Below, piece after piece: positions 43,195 to 54,657 of a stretch of DNA of 64,000 bases. Source of the DNA: Brachionus rotundiformis (Eukaryota; Rotifera; Eurotatoria; Ploima; Brachionidae); NCBI GenBank assembly GCA_016802295.1, contig JAESIW010000203.1:1040214-1104213 (forward strand), in the 5' to 3' direction. A model generated the notes under the pieces. That model was not told the origin of the DNA. It saw nothing but the letters and a program-made list of their open reading frames with translations, and ran no database searches. The position numbers and the translations under genes were made by a program. Each line of letters starts with the position of its first letter. Within the stretch, counting starts at the first letter, position 1.

Positions 43195-44277
43195 ATGCTT
43201 CCGACACCTTTTGTCAAAAGCGAACCGGACATTGCCTATAAAGAACAGTTTTCTGACACTGCCTTTTTGCCTCCTGAACAGCCAAATACCGAAAACCCCA
43301 CCAGCGACAACTTTAAAAACCAAAATGGCAAACGTCCTTTAAAAAAAATGCCTTTTCTCAAAAAAAAAAAACAAAAATTAGCCAAATGTCCTGTTTATAC
43401 AGACGGATGCCAGCCGGCCATGATACTAAATGAGTATTATAAAAATTTGCAATTTACATATGAAAATGACCTATCGAATCCAACAAGACCAAAATTTATT
43501 TGCTTTGTTACCATTGACGTTAAGGACCAAGCTACTAGAAAATTTCAAGGTGTTGGAACATCTAAGAAAATTGCCAAAAAAGAATGCTGTAACCAAGCAT
43601 TGAATAGCTTGTTTCCGGATAGTTACCACGGTCCGGAAGTGCTCCACCCTGAAGAAGTGACCGCTGGGGAAATTTTTACTCCAAAGATTTGCATTTTGAA
43701 GCGGTTGACTGAGCTTAGACGCCGAATAAGCAAGCTGGTCACTCCACAGACCATCCAAATAAAGTCACCCTCACAAATACTGCACGAACTAAGTGCTAAA
43801 ATATCAGATAGTGGAATATTTGTTGAAGATAACATCAATGCTGTAAATAAAAAATTCTTCTTTCAAATTAAAAATATTCCAAATGAGTCATTGGTAAATT
43901 TGGACCAGAATCTACCTCATACTTTAATTGCATGCGGATATGGTGAGTCTTATGAATATTTCAATTATTTTCAAAGTTATCCAAATTGACAACTTAGCCA
44001 TTCTTTTATTATATTTTGATTTTGATTATCTATTGCGCATTTTGGCAAAAAAAAAATTTAATTTAATTTTCAAACAAATTGAATAATTATAATTTTTATC
44101 TAATTTTTTTTAGGTAAGAGCAAAAAAGAGGCCAAAAATGAAGCATCAAGCAATGCTTTGAAGCAATTTTTTAACTGTGATCTGAACAAGATGATTGAAG
44201 AAGCAAACATGGTCATGATAAATCAGCTAAAGAACCAGCAAATTAAATTTGTTTTGCCAAATAGCAACACAAATTGA
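43195..44277 (+). CDS. double-stranded RNA-binding protein with two dsRBDs
   Basis: Exons 43195-43942 and 44114-44277 (171-nt intron, GTGAGT donor, TTTTTTTAG acceptor) join in phase to 303 residues. After a disordered Pro/Lys-rich region with a basic patch (residues 47-62, likely nuclear localisation), residues about 74-140 form a good dsRBD: PAMILNEYYKNLQFTYE, FVTIDVKDQATRKFQGVGTS, then the RNA-gripping KKIAKKE helix. A second, more divergent dsRBD (about 191-270) ends across the exon junction with GYGKSKKEAKNEASSNALKQ. No catalytic domain follows, so it is an adaptor of the ADAR/ILF3/PACT dsRBD type rather than an enzyme. Orthology is uncertain. Confidence 0.85.
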
Positions 44278-44804
44278 TAATTAAAATGTCAAGATTTTGT
44301 GTTTAGATTTAATTGATGGATAAATTTATTTATGTTAAATCGTTAATTTTTTTTTTACTTTTTTTTTATTTATTTATTAATTAATTAAATTATAAATATT
44401 GTTACGAATCATAACACTAATGATAAAAATGGAATTTTATGATTTTTGAATTAGATTTTTTTTCTGTAAAGCATTTAACAAATTATTATTAAGTCCAAAA
44501 TGTCTTAAAAAAATTTTTAATAGATATTGAACAAAGCTTTGATGTTAAATTTTGAATAAAATTACTAGACATACATTAATAGAATAGATTTTTAAGTAAT
44601 ATTTTTTTAATTTCAATTTATAGGTAAAAATACAGGCAAGTGCCCTTGTCATGAGCGGTTAGCATATGATTGATTGTTTTTCAAAAACTATATAAATTAA
44701 AACTAAAGCTTGAGAAAAAAAGAGAGACTCTCTGTGTAAAAACTGCAATTTAATATTTAGATAAACTTTTGTTTCTGCTTTTAATTAGTATTCAACCTTT
44801 TGCA
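44278..44804. other. intergenic DNA
   Basis: dsRBD gene 3' UTR and AT-rich DNA. The GC-richer CAGGCAAGTGCCCTTGTC at about 44634 may be an element end. No gene. Confidence 0.45.
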
Positions 44805-45215
44805 CCATAACAAGCACGAATGCGTTTTGGCATTGATTCAAAAAACTTTTTTAAATATTCATCAGGTGCATTTAGCTATTTCTTCAAAAGAGTCGATTTT
44901 TAAGTGTTCAATTAAGGTCTATTTTGTTTCTGGGTTTTGTGAAATTCAGTATAAAATGGCAAAAAGAACAGAAAAAAATGTAAAAAAAATTGAATAACTT
45001 TTTTCCTAGAGGTTTAAACCTAATTTTGTGAATGCAGAATGGTGCAACATCCAAAGTTACATCAAATATCTATGTTCTGCCAATTTAGCATTAATATATG
45101 ACCATAAGTTCTCGATAGGATTAAGATCAGGTGATTTGGTGCACCATGGCAAGAGAGCAACATTTTGCTCTATCCAATATGTCGAGCAATATGATGAAAA
45201 AACTAAGGATCAACT
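44805..45215 (-). mobile_element. Tc1/mariner transposase C-terminal fragment
   Basis: Reverse strand gives WIEQNVALLPWCTKSPDLNP then IENLWSYINAKL, the hallmark region around the last acidic catalytic residue of Tc1-type DDE transposases. About 250 bases further on, FFESMPKRIRACYGAKG gives the typical C-terminus. Stops and frameshifts between them show it is inactive. Inverted terminal repeats could not be identified. Confidence 0.8.
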
Positions 45216-45559
45216 CTGTGGATAAAAAATATCGACTGATACTAAAAATACTTTTTGCAAAATGATTTTTCCTAAACCCAAACTTTATCTCAAAAACTTA
45301 ATTTTAACCCCGTAAATTATCTAGATCGATTTTTTTAAGACCATTTTAAATAATTTTTTTTCTTTTTAACCCCACACCATAACTCAAAAACTTGAATACT
45401 TAAGCATGATATTTACTTTTTTATTTTCACTTTTTTTTTTTATGCTGAGTCATGTGAAATTTTTCGGTTTTAAACCCGGCGTTATTGCAAGTTTTTTATG
45501 CACGCATCATTAAGGGATCGATTTTAACATGTGTTCGATGGTCACTTATGCGTGCACAA
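45216..45559. other. AT-rich spacer
   Basis: Repeated phrase AACTCAAAAACTTGAATAC-like motifs; no gene or clear element. Confidence 0.4.
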
Positions 45560-45960
45560 AAAAACTAAGACTCAAAATTTATCCCACGCATTGTTTTGCA
45601 AAGGTTTACGGTAGAGAAACATGACTCCGTAGGCCCCAAGCCTCGATGATAAAAAAGAGAAGGATGGTGTCAGCTCCATGCATCTTAAGTACATTGGCCT
45701 ATGTCGTATGTCACTGGCTTCGGCCATCAGTATTGAATCCAGAAGGAGCAGGCGTAACTTTTGAAGCCTTAAGTAAAAACTTTTATGTTGCTTGGTTTGT
45801 GGTTCCAAGCTAGTCTAAATAGTTGCAGCCATTGAGTGCTCGGATGAGTGGCGCTGTTTATGATGAACGTCCCACTGGCTTCTTAGGGAAAAACGCCGTC
45901 ATAACTCTGCCAAAGCCGGTCCCAAGCCTGGTTGCAAAAATAGGAGGGTGACATATAAAT
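45560..45960. repeat. GC-richer dispersed repeat of unknown class
   Basis: About 400 bases markedly richer in G+C than the surroundings (GTAGGCCCCAAGCCTCGATG, CACTGGCTTCGGCCATCAG, CGGTCCCAAGCCTGG). Part (about 45880-45915) recurs inverted at 24740. The run of multi-frame open sequence looks like the untranslated end of a retroelement; no domain recognised. Confidence 0.45.
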
Positions 45961-46261
45961 AATTAATTTTGTTTAAATTTATAACTCAAATTCCAAAATT
46001 TTATTTAAATCTAATAGCAAAAAAATAAATTAAAATTATTTAAACAATTATTAATTCTAGTAATTAAAAAATATTTTTAAAATTTAATTAATTTAATTAC
46101 ACTAAATATTAGTTTGGAAAGATCATGACAGGCTAATAAAGTAAATTTTGATTCAAATTTATTAAAATTTTGTAATAAAGTTGGTTAATTTTGAACAATC
46201 AATTCAAAAAATATTCAAAAACCTATTGATAAATTAATTTCTGATTTAATAATTTAAATAA

Positions 46262-46954
46262 TTAATAATTTTTCTTAAATAAATAGAACATTTCTTCTTT
46301 TTGCATTTTAAACTTTCGCCTACTTTTAGGAAATTGGATACTCTGATCAACTTGATCTTGACTGATCGGCTTTCCTGAAGTGGTAATAAAATGTCCATCT
46401 TTGGCCATTTTTGAAAAGTCTAAAACTTCTCTGGAAGAGTCGTACACGGCTTCAAAAGAAAACTCTGGCATCAAAAATGTAGCTCTTGCATCTGAATGTG
46501 CGTCAGATACCAAAAAATATCCGCCAACTTTCAGATATTTTGAGCATTCGCTTGACACAATTCCTGCACAAGCAGATATCATTAAGTCAAATGAATTTAA
46601 CTCTTCAAAAACATTATTAAAATCTTGATTTATAAATTTTATCTTGGCTTTATCAGTATAAAATTTATGCTTTTCTACCCATTTTAATACTTCTTCATTA
46701 CAAAAAAATTGTTCGATCTTGGCGTCAAAATCTACATAAGTTACATCAGGAAAAAATAGAGATGGGACAATATGCTTGTGACTTCCAGGATAAAGAACAT
46801 GTTTAGCTTTTGTAAATTCTTGAACAGTACGAAAAATTGGAATGTGCCAATCATTTAGACCTTTGTAAATTTTTAAGAAGTTATTTATTTGAGCTTGACT
46901 GGTCTTTTTTTTCGTGTTAAGTCTTTTGACCTTTTTAGTTTTTTTGGAATCCAT
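46262..46954 (-). CDS. methyltransferase-like (Rossmann fold) protein
   Basis: Intronless, 230 residues from the ATG at 46954 (chosen for its AAAATAATGG context; an in-frame ATG nine codons upstream at 46981 would only add a hydrophobic stub). Basic N-terminus (KKTKKVKRLNTKKK), then VLYPGSHKHIVPSLFF and VTYVDFDAKI in the positions of strand 1 and the strand-2 acidic residue of class I SAM-binding folds, SFDLMISACAGIVS at strand 4, and YLKVGGYFLVSDAHSD at strand 5. The canonical GxGxG is replaced by a Pro-Gly-Ser loop, so binding of SAM is an inference. Substrate unknown. Absence of introns and a compact single domain could reflect transfer or retroposition; not provable here. Confidence 0.72.
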   Translation of the reverse strand: MDSKKTKKVKRLNTKKKTSQAQINNFLKIYKGLNDWHIPIFRTVQEFTKAKHVLYPGSHKHIVPSLFFPDVTYVDFDAKIEQFFCNEEVLKWVEKHKFYTDKAKIKFINQDFNNVFEELNSFDLMISACAGIVSSECSKYLKVGGYFLVSDAHSDARATFLMPEFSFEAVYDSSREVLDFSKMAKDGHFITTSGKPISQDQVDQSIQFPKSRRKFKMQKEEMFYLFKKNY

Positions 46955-47164
46955 TATTTTGGATAAAATAAAATAAATCAAAATTCTATGAGTATAATAT
47001 TTAATATTGAATTAAATATATGGAAATCTTACATTAATAACATTATATTAAATTTATATTTTTTAATTAACTAGATTTAAGTTAACAAATTGGTAAAAAA
47101 AATTTAAAAATATTTTATTAACTAGATAAAAAGCTGGAATAATAGTCTCGATCTATTTTTCATA

Positions 47165-47310
47165 AGTGAAAAAATGGGAACTCAGAAAGATATTAAGAAC
47201 AGACTTGCAAAAGCAAAATGAGTATTTGTCAGACTCAAACTAGTGTGGAAATCAAATAAGTACAGCAAGGATACAAATATCAAGATATACAACACTGTAC
47301 TGAAAGCAAC
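47165..47310 (+). mobile_element. LINE reverse-transcriptase C-terminal piece, left part
   Basis: Reads GTQKDIKNRLAKAK, stop, FVRLKLVWKSNKYSKDTNIK then IYNTVLKATV: the block that follows the RT core in RTE-like elements. Interrupted at 47311 by an LTR element; probably continues at 48603. Confidence 0.65.
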
Positions 47311-47650
47311 TGTTAGTATACTTTCTTAGCTTTCAAACTTATCGTGACGTTATTCACAGTTCTAATTTTAATTTAAATTTAAGTCTATTGACCATTGCGT
47401 TTCAATCTTTCTATTTCTAATTATTTGATTTCAATCTTTTTACTCTTTTAACTTATAAATAGATGTGCTTACTTTTATTAAAGCAGCTTTTTCTCAAATA
47501 TTCTCTAAAAGTAAAACAAAAATGAAACTTTAAGTTAGCCCCAATATATTATTGTAATTGAAGTAGTGTAGTTAGCATTATTATTTTTTAAATAAATAAA
47601 AATTAATTAAAAAGAGTTTCTCTTTATTAACTCCTTATAGCTAGAAAACA
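47311..47650 (+). repeat. 5' LTR (340 bp) of an LTR retrotransposon
   Basis: Starts TGTTAGTATAC and ends AGAAAACA (TGTT/AACA ends), contains a TATA-like TTATAAATA (about 47454) and AATAAATAAA near 47590, and is followed within a few bases by TGGTAGCAGCGAT, a typical tRNA primer-binding site form. A matching 3' LTR is not visible, so the element has been truncated by deletion. Confidence 0.58.
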
Positions 47651-48590
47651 AATCTGGTAGCAGCGATAAAAAAGTTAAACTATAAACTTTTTGTTATGGA
47701 TAAACTAAAATAAACTTAGTTTAAGATAAACTGGTTAAGGTTAAGGATAAATCAGGAATTAAAGAAATAATATTTTTCTAAGATTAAAATATGGCAAGAC
47801 CGACTAAAATGATAGAACGACTTCCAAAAAATTTTGAAAAAGAAGGTTTAGTAACGGTTAAAAATTCAGCCAAAAGACTTGAGGAGTAATGTATGTAATT
47901 CATTTAGAAGAAGAAAGAAAAAAGGATGCTCAAATATTAAACGAAAAGAAGAATGATCTAGCCACATGTGAAAATGCTTATAAAAAAGCAAAAAATGAAA
48001 AAACTGAGCTTTTGAAAATAAATGAAAAGATAGATTCTGAAAAAGATCAACTTACAAACGATAGAGATTCAATTAGAAACTCGTTAATTGAAAAGGAAAA
48101 TGAACTAAAATTGATCATTAAAAAATTAAAAAGTATTTCTAATGAACTAGAAAATGCCATTTTCTAGTTTTCCTTTTCGGAAAAGGCTAAATTAGAAATT
48201 ATAAAAATTGAAGATGAAAAAGCGTTAAAATACACTAACGAATCTAGTCAAGATGAAATTAAAAAATTAAAAGATAAAATTGAATTATTGACCAATAGTG
48301 TGTCAGATTTATTGATGTATGGAAAAGGAGTTAAAAAAATGTCACTTTAAAGTCTATTATCAAGTTAGTTAACCTGAATTGAGATTTTTTAAAAAAAAAA
48401 AGTCAAATTTGTTTGTCTTGTAAATTCAGATATATTTTTATATAGAAATATATTTGAATTAAAAAAAATATCGGGTTACTGGTTACAACATTTGGTTGAA
48501 AAACGTCATCTTTTTAAAAAAAAAATTAAAATTTTATTTATTTTTGATACTTTTTAGTAATTTTGACATTTTTTTAAAAAAAATTTCTTG
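47651..48590 (+). mobile_element. LTR-retrotransposon internal remnant (gag-like coiled coil)
   Basis: After the primer-binding site an ATG frame reads MARPTKMIERLPKNFEKEG and stops; the next open frame (47889-48167) is a long Lys/Glu coiled coil (DSEKDQLTNDRDSIRNS), continuing in broken frames to about 48350. Coiled-coil gag-like polypeptides are known in Gypsy-type elements, but no capsid, protease or RT domain is visible. Confidence 0.4.
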
Positions 48591-48602
48591 TCAAGTTAAA
48601 TG

Positions 48603-48900
48603 ACCTGACATCACGACTTAGTACAAAACATGTTGGATAGAAAAGTAGCCTGAGAAAAATTCTTGGGATACACTGGTCTGAAATATTGTCAACGATTTAT
48701 CAGAAATGAGAGACTGTGGTGGCTTTGGCATGTACTTAGAATGAAAAGAATAAGAATACCAAACAGAGCTTTTCAATGGGCACTTAAAGCGCGAATAATA
48801 GTAGGAAGACCAGCAATAACATCGAGGTCGACAATCACCTCACCGAAATGATAATGACATGGGGAATAGCAAGGGTTTAGGAGAAAGGACAGTCACGACA
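48603..48900 (+). mobile_element. LINE reverse-transcriptase C-terminal piece, right part
   Basis: Reads LTSRLSTKHVG, stop, LRKILGYTGL, RLWWLWHVLRMKRIRIPNRA, then ARIIVGRPAIT: the RTE-type C-terminus (GHVLRM...GRP). The same block appears, better preserved, at 63800-64000 on the other strand. Confidence 0.7.
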
Positions 48901-49415
48901 TATTTTATTTTCCAAATCTGTCTAGAAGTACCTGGTTCAGATATGAAGGTTCTCGCACTCATGTGAACGTGTCTTGTGCCGGGACAGCTACTTGAACATT
49001 AGAACAAGAAGCGAATATTCACCTAACATCCCATGTCCTGAGAGTGGAGGTCCTTCAATAAAACTTATCAATAAAATTTTTAATTTAGCTTAATTATTGT
49101 TAAATTATTAAATGTAAATAAATAGTTTTATTTGTATCAGATTTTATTATTTTCCAAACTAAATAAAATGGATTAAATTTTTACTTAAATAATTTTGACA
49201 TTTAAAATAAAAAGACAAAAAGTAAAATTAATTTTGATAATAAAATCTGTTTGAAAATTTATAATAAAACTTATACTCGAAATCAATATTATATAATTAG
49301 AGTAAAATTTCAGCTTTATGTAATTTAAAGCACATGAACAAACCCTAAACCAAATGTTGTAACATTATTCCAAAATAAACTCAATTCGAACCAACATCCA
49401 GAAACGAATAGCAAG
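48901..49415. other. intergenic DNA upstream of COQ8A
   Basis: The left part may be the 3' UTR of the LINE; the right part should contain the COQ8A promoter. No gene. Confidence 0.5.
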
Positions 49416-52400
49416 ATGTCTAGTCGAATAAATGATCTACAAGGCTTTGCCAATGGCGTGAACCTGTTGCTAAAATCATTTTGCAAAATTCAGTCAAAAA
49501 AGACAAATCTTTACTTTCGTTCATTTGTTCAGAAAGATCTCGAGAACCTTAAATACTCAGTTGAGACCAAACTTTCCCAATCTTTGTCTCGCTCGCCAAC
49601 TGAGAATCTGGACCAGCTTGGCCGCAAGGCCAATGCTTTTCTCAATCAAGCCCAAACTCTATTCAAGACCGGTGCTTTTTCTGGTTCCAATTATTTCAAC
49701 CAAAAAAGACCATACCACTCATCAGTCTTGTTTACAAGCCACAACTCTAACCAATACTATCTAGCATCTAAATCTTATGCCACCACGGCTGACATTGTTG
49801 ACAAGACCATTGAGGATAAGAACAGAACTAAAAAAACCTTCAATGTTCCAAAATTTAAAACAAAAGTATTCTAAAAAAATTAATTAATTAAAAAAATAAA
49901 CTTGATAAATTTTATTTAATAGTTGAGCCAGCAAGCCAAAGAAAGAAAAGTGCCGAGCACTCGTATCGAACGCCTGGTAAACTTTGGCAACTTGGCTGCC
50001 GGTCTAGGAGCAGGCGCTCTGTCCGAAGTGGCACGTCGCGCTCTTGGACCAAAAAAAAATCCAAATGACCAAGAGAATTCCATTCTAAGCTCGTCTCGGT
50101 CTGTTTTTTTGACCGAAGAAAACATTAAGAGAATAGTTGACACTTTGTGCAAAGTAAGGGGCGCTGCTTTGAAGCTTGGTCAAATGCTTTCTATCCAAGA
50201 TGAGTCGTTGTTAAGTCCAACTTTGCAGAAAATTTTTGAAAGAGTGCGCCAGTCGGCTGATTTTATGCCATTTTCACAGACAGAAAAAGTTTTAGTCAAA
50301 GAATGGGGCGCCAATTACTTGGACAAGTTCGAGTACTTTGATAAGACCCCATTCGCTGCGGCAAGCATTGGTCAAGTGCATTGGGCAGTGCTAAAGGAAA
50401 CTGGCGAAAAAGTGGCCATAAAAATTCAGTATCCTGGCGTTGCTGAGTCCATTACCAGCGACATAGACAATTTAATGTCAATAATGAATGTTTCAAATCT
50501 TCTTCCCAAAGGAATGTATGCCGAGAGTGCCATTAATGTAATGAAAAGAGAGCTACTAGATGAGTGCAATTATATTAGAGAGGCACAGTTTTATAAGGAG
50601 TTTGGCGAGCTGTTGGAAAAAGACGAGGCTTTTATTGTGCCAAAGGTTTTTTCGGAGCTTACCACTCAGAATATTCTTGTTACGGAGCTAATTGATGGCG
50701 AACCATTTGATAAGTGCGTAGACTTGCCACAAGAAGAGCGAGACTTTGTATAATTAAAATTTTGAGTCAAATTTATTTTATTTTTTTAAAAAATAATTAT
50801 AGATAAGCAGAAACATGCTAAGATTGTGTCTAAATGAGCTTTTTGTCTACTTTAAAATGCAAACTGATCCAAATTGGTCAAATTTTTTCTACAACCAGGA
50901 AAATAAAAAGGTAGATCTCTCTTATCTAAATAAATAAATGTATATTTTATTATCTGTTGATAGGCTCAATTGTTAATATATTATTTGTACTTATGTAGAT
51001 ACCATTAAGTGAGTTGAGTTGATTTTTAACAAAATATGTATTTTTATCTTATTTAAATGAATATAAGGATTTATAAGGTCGTTTTTGATCTTTTTGTTTT
51101 TGTCTGATTCAGACAAGTTCTAAGAATTTGCCCAAGACCAGCTTAAAATTTTATTATTTTTTTCAAAGTTCCAAATTTATTTAACTAATTGTTTTAAAAT
51201 GATAGTTATAAAAATTAATTTTTAATTGAGTCTATGGTAATTCTTGTGTAATTTTTCCATTAGTAAAAGGATCCAAAATGTTCACTGAGTCTTTGGTTAA
51301 GGCATTGAGAGGGTCCACGTATTGTGAATATTGGAACAGAAGGACAAAACAAAAATTTTTATTTAAATTCAACTTTTCCATTTTTCCCATTAGGTTACCA
51401 TAACAAATTAAACTGTTAAAGTTTGGTAACAGCTGATTTTGAAGAACTGAAGATAAATATTTCCGTTCCTAAATTTACAGTGTCGAGGTTCCAAATGTTT
51501 TAATAGAATCAAATTTTTAAGATCAAACTGTCATATATTTATTTGAGCAATTAACTTTTTTTTTTGTTTTATCTCTTTTGGTGCAACTGTAATGTAACCA
51601 TTTGCTGCAACCATGTAATTTAGTTTTGAGTCAAGTTAAAGAATTGTTTAATTGAAATTTTATTCAAGGCTACAAATTAATTTTGTATCTTAACAAATAA
51701 TTCTGATATCTAAAAAATAAAATTAAAAAAAATATAAAAGTATCTGATTTAATTAAAATGTTATTTAATCATAGTGTCAAAAAATAAGTGTTTTTTAAAT
51801 ACTACAGCTTGTTGTTTCCGGTATCAATTTTACCATCGCATGACTATCTTACCTTCGATCCTGAACAAATGCTATTGGGTTCGATTAATTCTTTTTCGAC
51901 TTTGTCCGAACCTTGACCATGAGTTGGCTGATAAACTGGAACTAATATAGAAGTAAAGGATGTCTCAATTTCGCTCATTTTTTTAATTCTAAGTTATTCA
52001 CGCTCAGAAGATAATTTTTTCATATATGTTTTTATATTATTAATAGTATAATTGAGAAATAACTAAAATTAGATAAGTACAAAATGATATTTGTTAGATG
52101 TTGAAATAAATTAAATTATTTTTATCTAATGATTAGATATTAAGTTCATTTATTTGGATACGGTATTAACACTAATTAACACGGCCGGCTGATTAATTAC
52201 AAAAATTTCAAATTAAAATATCAAAAGAAATAGAAAAAATTTATTTAAATATGATTAAAAAATTTAAGTATTTCTAGTTGATTTTAAGTTTCTTTGAGTA
52301 ATTTTTGATAACTTTATTTCTTTGAGAAAATATTTAAATTTTTTAAAAAGGGGTTTTAAAAAACCCTCGGGCTTTCTAGTGTTAAATAGCAGCCTTTTAT

Positions 52401-53573
52401 TTTGTATAAAAACTTTTGTCATTATAAATAAATAATCTAAAATTAAATTAAATAGACTACCAAACAACAAAGATTAATGTGTTTATTGATTTAACTTATT
52501 GTTCAGCACACTTTTCGGAAGTCAATTCTATTGTACTTGGTATCCTATTTAGAGATAAGTTATGCCGCTTCGTGTCTATTAAATTATAAAAACACTGATC
52601 TCAACATTGGAAAAAAATTCCCAAATCAATCTCTCCAAAGCATTATAAACACTTAGTTAGATCTTTTCCAATGGTCTTGGTTTTTAAAATTGCGTTGGTT
52701 ATGAGACAACTTTTATTTTTTCCAATCTGGTCTTAAAAGCTTCTAATGAAAGCTAAACAAATAATATTTTTCTTCAGTAAATAAAGCTATCCAAAAGCAT
52801 GCATTCCATGTTCTCATTTAACCATGTATCTTTTGTTTTTTTTTTTGTTTGGTACAATTGTAATGCAACCATTCGCTGGTGCCATGTAATGTAATGGAAC
52901 AATTAAACAATTTTCTAACTAATAAGGTATTTTAAATAGAAAATCTATTATAAACAAAAAAAAAAAGAGTTGGTCAAATAGGTGACAAGATACTTCAGAA
53001 GAATAAAGTTCTTATATGGTTAAATTAACACAAATATACATTCTTAAGTATTTTTCAAAGATTTTAATTTCAGGACAATATCTGATTTAAAATGACTTGG
53101 TAAAAGTCCTTACAGTTGGCTTTTATAAACTTATTTTGTTTAAGATATACTTGCTTGATTTTGGAGCGAGTAGAACTTACTCGAGGACGTTTGTTGACAA
53201 GTATATTCGAATAATAAAGGCAGCTGCAGATAATGACCGCGAAGGGGTGCTAAAATGGAGCAGAGATCTGAAATTTTTGACAGGCTATGAGACAAAGACG
53301 ATGGAAGAGGCGCACGTAGACGCTGTTCTGATACTTGGTGAAGCATTTGCCAAAGATGAAGAATTTGACTTTGGGACACAAAATACCACAAGGAGAATAA
53401 ATGACCTAGTACCAGTGATGTTACAGCACAGGCTTACTCCTCCACCCGAGGAGACCTATTCACTACACCGTAAAATGTCCGGTGCGTTTCTCTTATGCGC
53501 CAAGTTAAAATCGAAGATAAAATGCAAAGATTTGTTTGATCAAATTTGGAAAAATTACAAATTTTCCGAATAG
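49416..53573 (+). CDS. COQ8A: COQ8A/ADCK3 atypical kinase (ubiquinone biosynthesis)
   Basis: Four exons (49416-49865, 49923-50747, 50803-50910, 53145-53573) join in phase to 603 residues (human COQ8A 647). The N-terminal 150 residues are Ser/Lys/Arg-rich and suit a mitochondrial targeting region. Diagnostic features: the KxGQ motif ALKLGQ (about 232-237), the Ala-rich nucleotide loop FAAASIGQVH (about 294-303), the VAIK Lys (317), QTDPNWSNF (445-453) and LLDFGA (DFG at 466-468). Known role: UbiB-family ATPase on the matrix face of the inner membrane that supports the coenzyme Q synthesis complex. Introns 1 and 2 are 55-57 nt; intron 3 is 2234 nt and filled with repeats. Confidence 0.96.
51540..51660 (+). 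repeat. retroelement 3'-tail copy in COQ8A intron 3
   Basis: TTTTGTTTTATCTCTTTTGG then GTGCAACTGTAATGTAACCA and CTGCAACCATGTAAT. A sister copy lies at 52830-52910 in the same intron. Likely 3' ends of a short interspersed or LINE family. Confidence 0.55.
52830..52910 (+). repeat. second retroelement 3'-tail copy in COQ8A intron 3
   Basis: GTACAATTGTAATGCAACCA then TTCGCTGGTGCCATGTAATG, and TAATGG at the end, about 75% like the copy at 51540. The tail repeat TGTAA is recognisable. Confidence 0.55.
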
Positions 53574-53811
53574 AATTATAAGATTTTTTTTAAATATTTT
53601 TATTTTTGATTTAATGATTTTGTTGGCTTGAAATTTATTAATTTAAATGAATAATAAAAGTCCAATTTTTATTTTCTTTTATTAAAATTTTAATCAAAAA
53701 AATTGATTTTATTTTATTCAATAAGCATATCAATTCTTAACCTTTTAACAATAGAATTAGATAAAACAAATAATTGATAATAAGTAATAATTAATTAATT
53801 ATACTAACTAA

Positions 53812-53902
53812 GCCTCAATAGCGCAGTCGGTAGCGCGTCAGTCTCATAATCTGAATATAAAGAGTAATCTGGAGGTCGTGAGTTCGATCCTCACTTGGGG
53901 CA
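53812..53902 (+). tRNA. tRNA-Met (CAT, elongator) with 18-nt insertion at the intron site
   Basis: Acceptor stem GCCTCAA/TTGGGGC, D-arm with box A TAGCGCAGTCGG, anticodon loop CTCATAA, T-arm GTGAG/CTCAC with TTCGATC (box B) and discriminator A. This is very close to the animal elongator tRNA-Met sequence. Between anticodon-loop positions 37 and 38 lie 18 extra bases (53849-53866), the canonical place of nuclear tRNA introns; AATCTG is duplicated at its edges, so placement is ambiguous by a few bases. Removing it leaves a standard 73-nt tRNA. No CCA is encoded, as expected in a nuclear gene. Confidence 0.93.
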
Positions 53903-54534
53903 AAAGTTTTTTTTACATTCAAAAGAAAATAATTACTTAGATTATTGATCAAGTTAAGATTATTTTAAATGGCATTTAACTTTCAAAAAGAAATAGAACA
54001 AAAATTTTTGCTATATTGATAAATTAAAATTTACTAAAATAAAATATTTTTTAAAAAAATGCCGCAACATGCTGCTACATACTTTATTGCATCTTTTTTT
54101 TTTCGTCAAATTCAATAACTTTATTTTTTTTACTTTAGTATGTTCTAAACTTTTGCAAATTACTGTTTAACGGCAAATCCTAAGCCAAACATCTTTTCTT
54201 TTAATATATTATCATATGGAATTTACCAACTTAAACAATTTGTTCCTATAGGATCTAACATTTAGAAGAAATGAGATTATGAATGTTTTCTAGAAAGTGT
54301 AGAACTAATTTAGTTCTTCACTAATTTAGTCAAGATTATCCTCGCAAGTTGTTCATAATTTATGGATTAAGTTTACTTATGCTTCATCAATATATCCAAT
54401 TTAAGAATGGTACTGCGATTGCAAAGCTGGTGCAAGAGTATTTGGTCCATGTTCTCATATAATTAGCTTCATATGGTATCTAGGTATCGGGAAACATAAT
54501 AAAGATAAATTGGTTTCCACAAAAGATAATTCAA
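53903..54534. other. intergenic DNA
   Basis: Short poly-T after the tRNA (TTTTTTT at about 53908) serves as Pol III terminator. Otherwise AT-rich with no gene. Confidence 0.5.
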
Positions 54535-54620
54535 AAAATTTAATTTAAATATTTCGATGTTTTACTTTTTTAAATAATTTTATATAAAATTTTATTCAAT
54601 TCTAATTTGTAAAATTTTTC
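54535..54620 (+). mobile_element. LINE 3'-end fragment
   Basis: AAATATTTCGATGTTTTACT and TTCTAATTTGTAAAA closely follow 22935-23005, the 3' end of the CR1/Jockey-like element. No coding part remains. Confidence 0.5.
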
Positions 54621-54657
54621 CTATATAATAATAATAACAATAAGGGGTCCTTTATCC

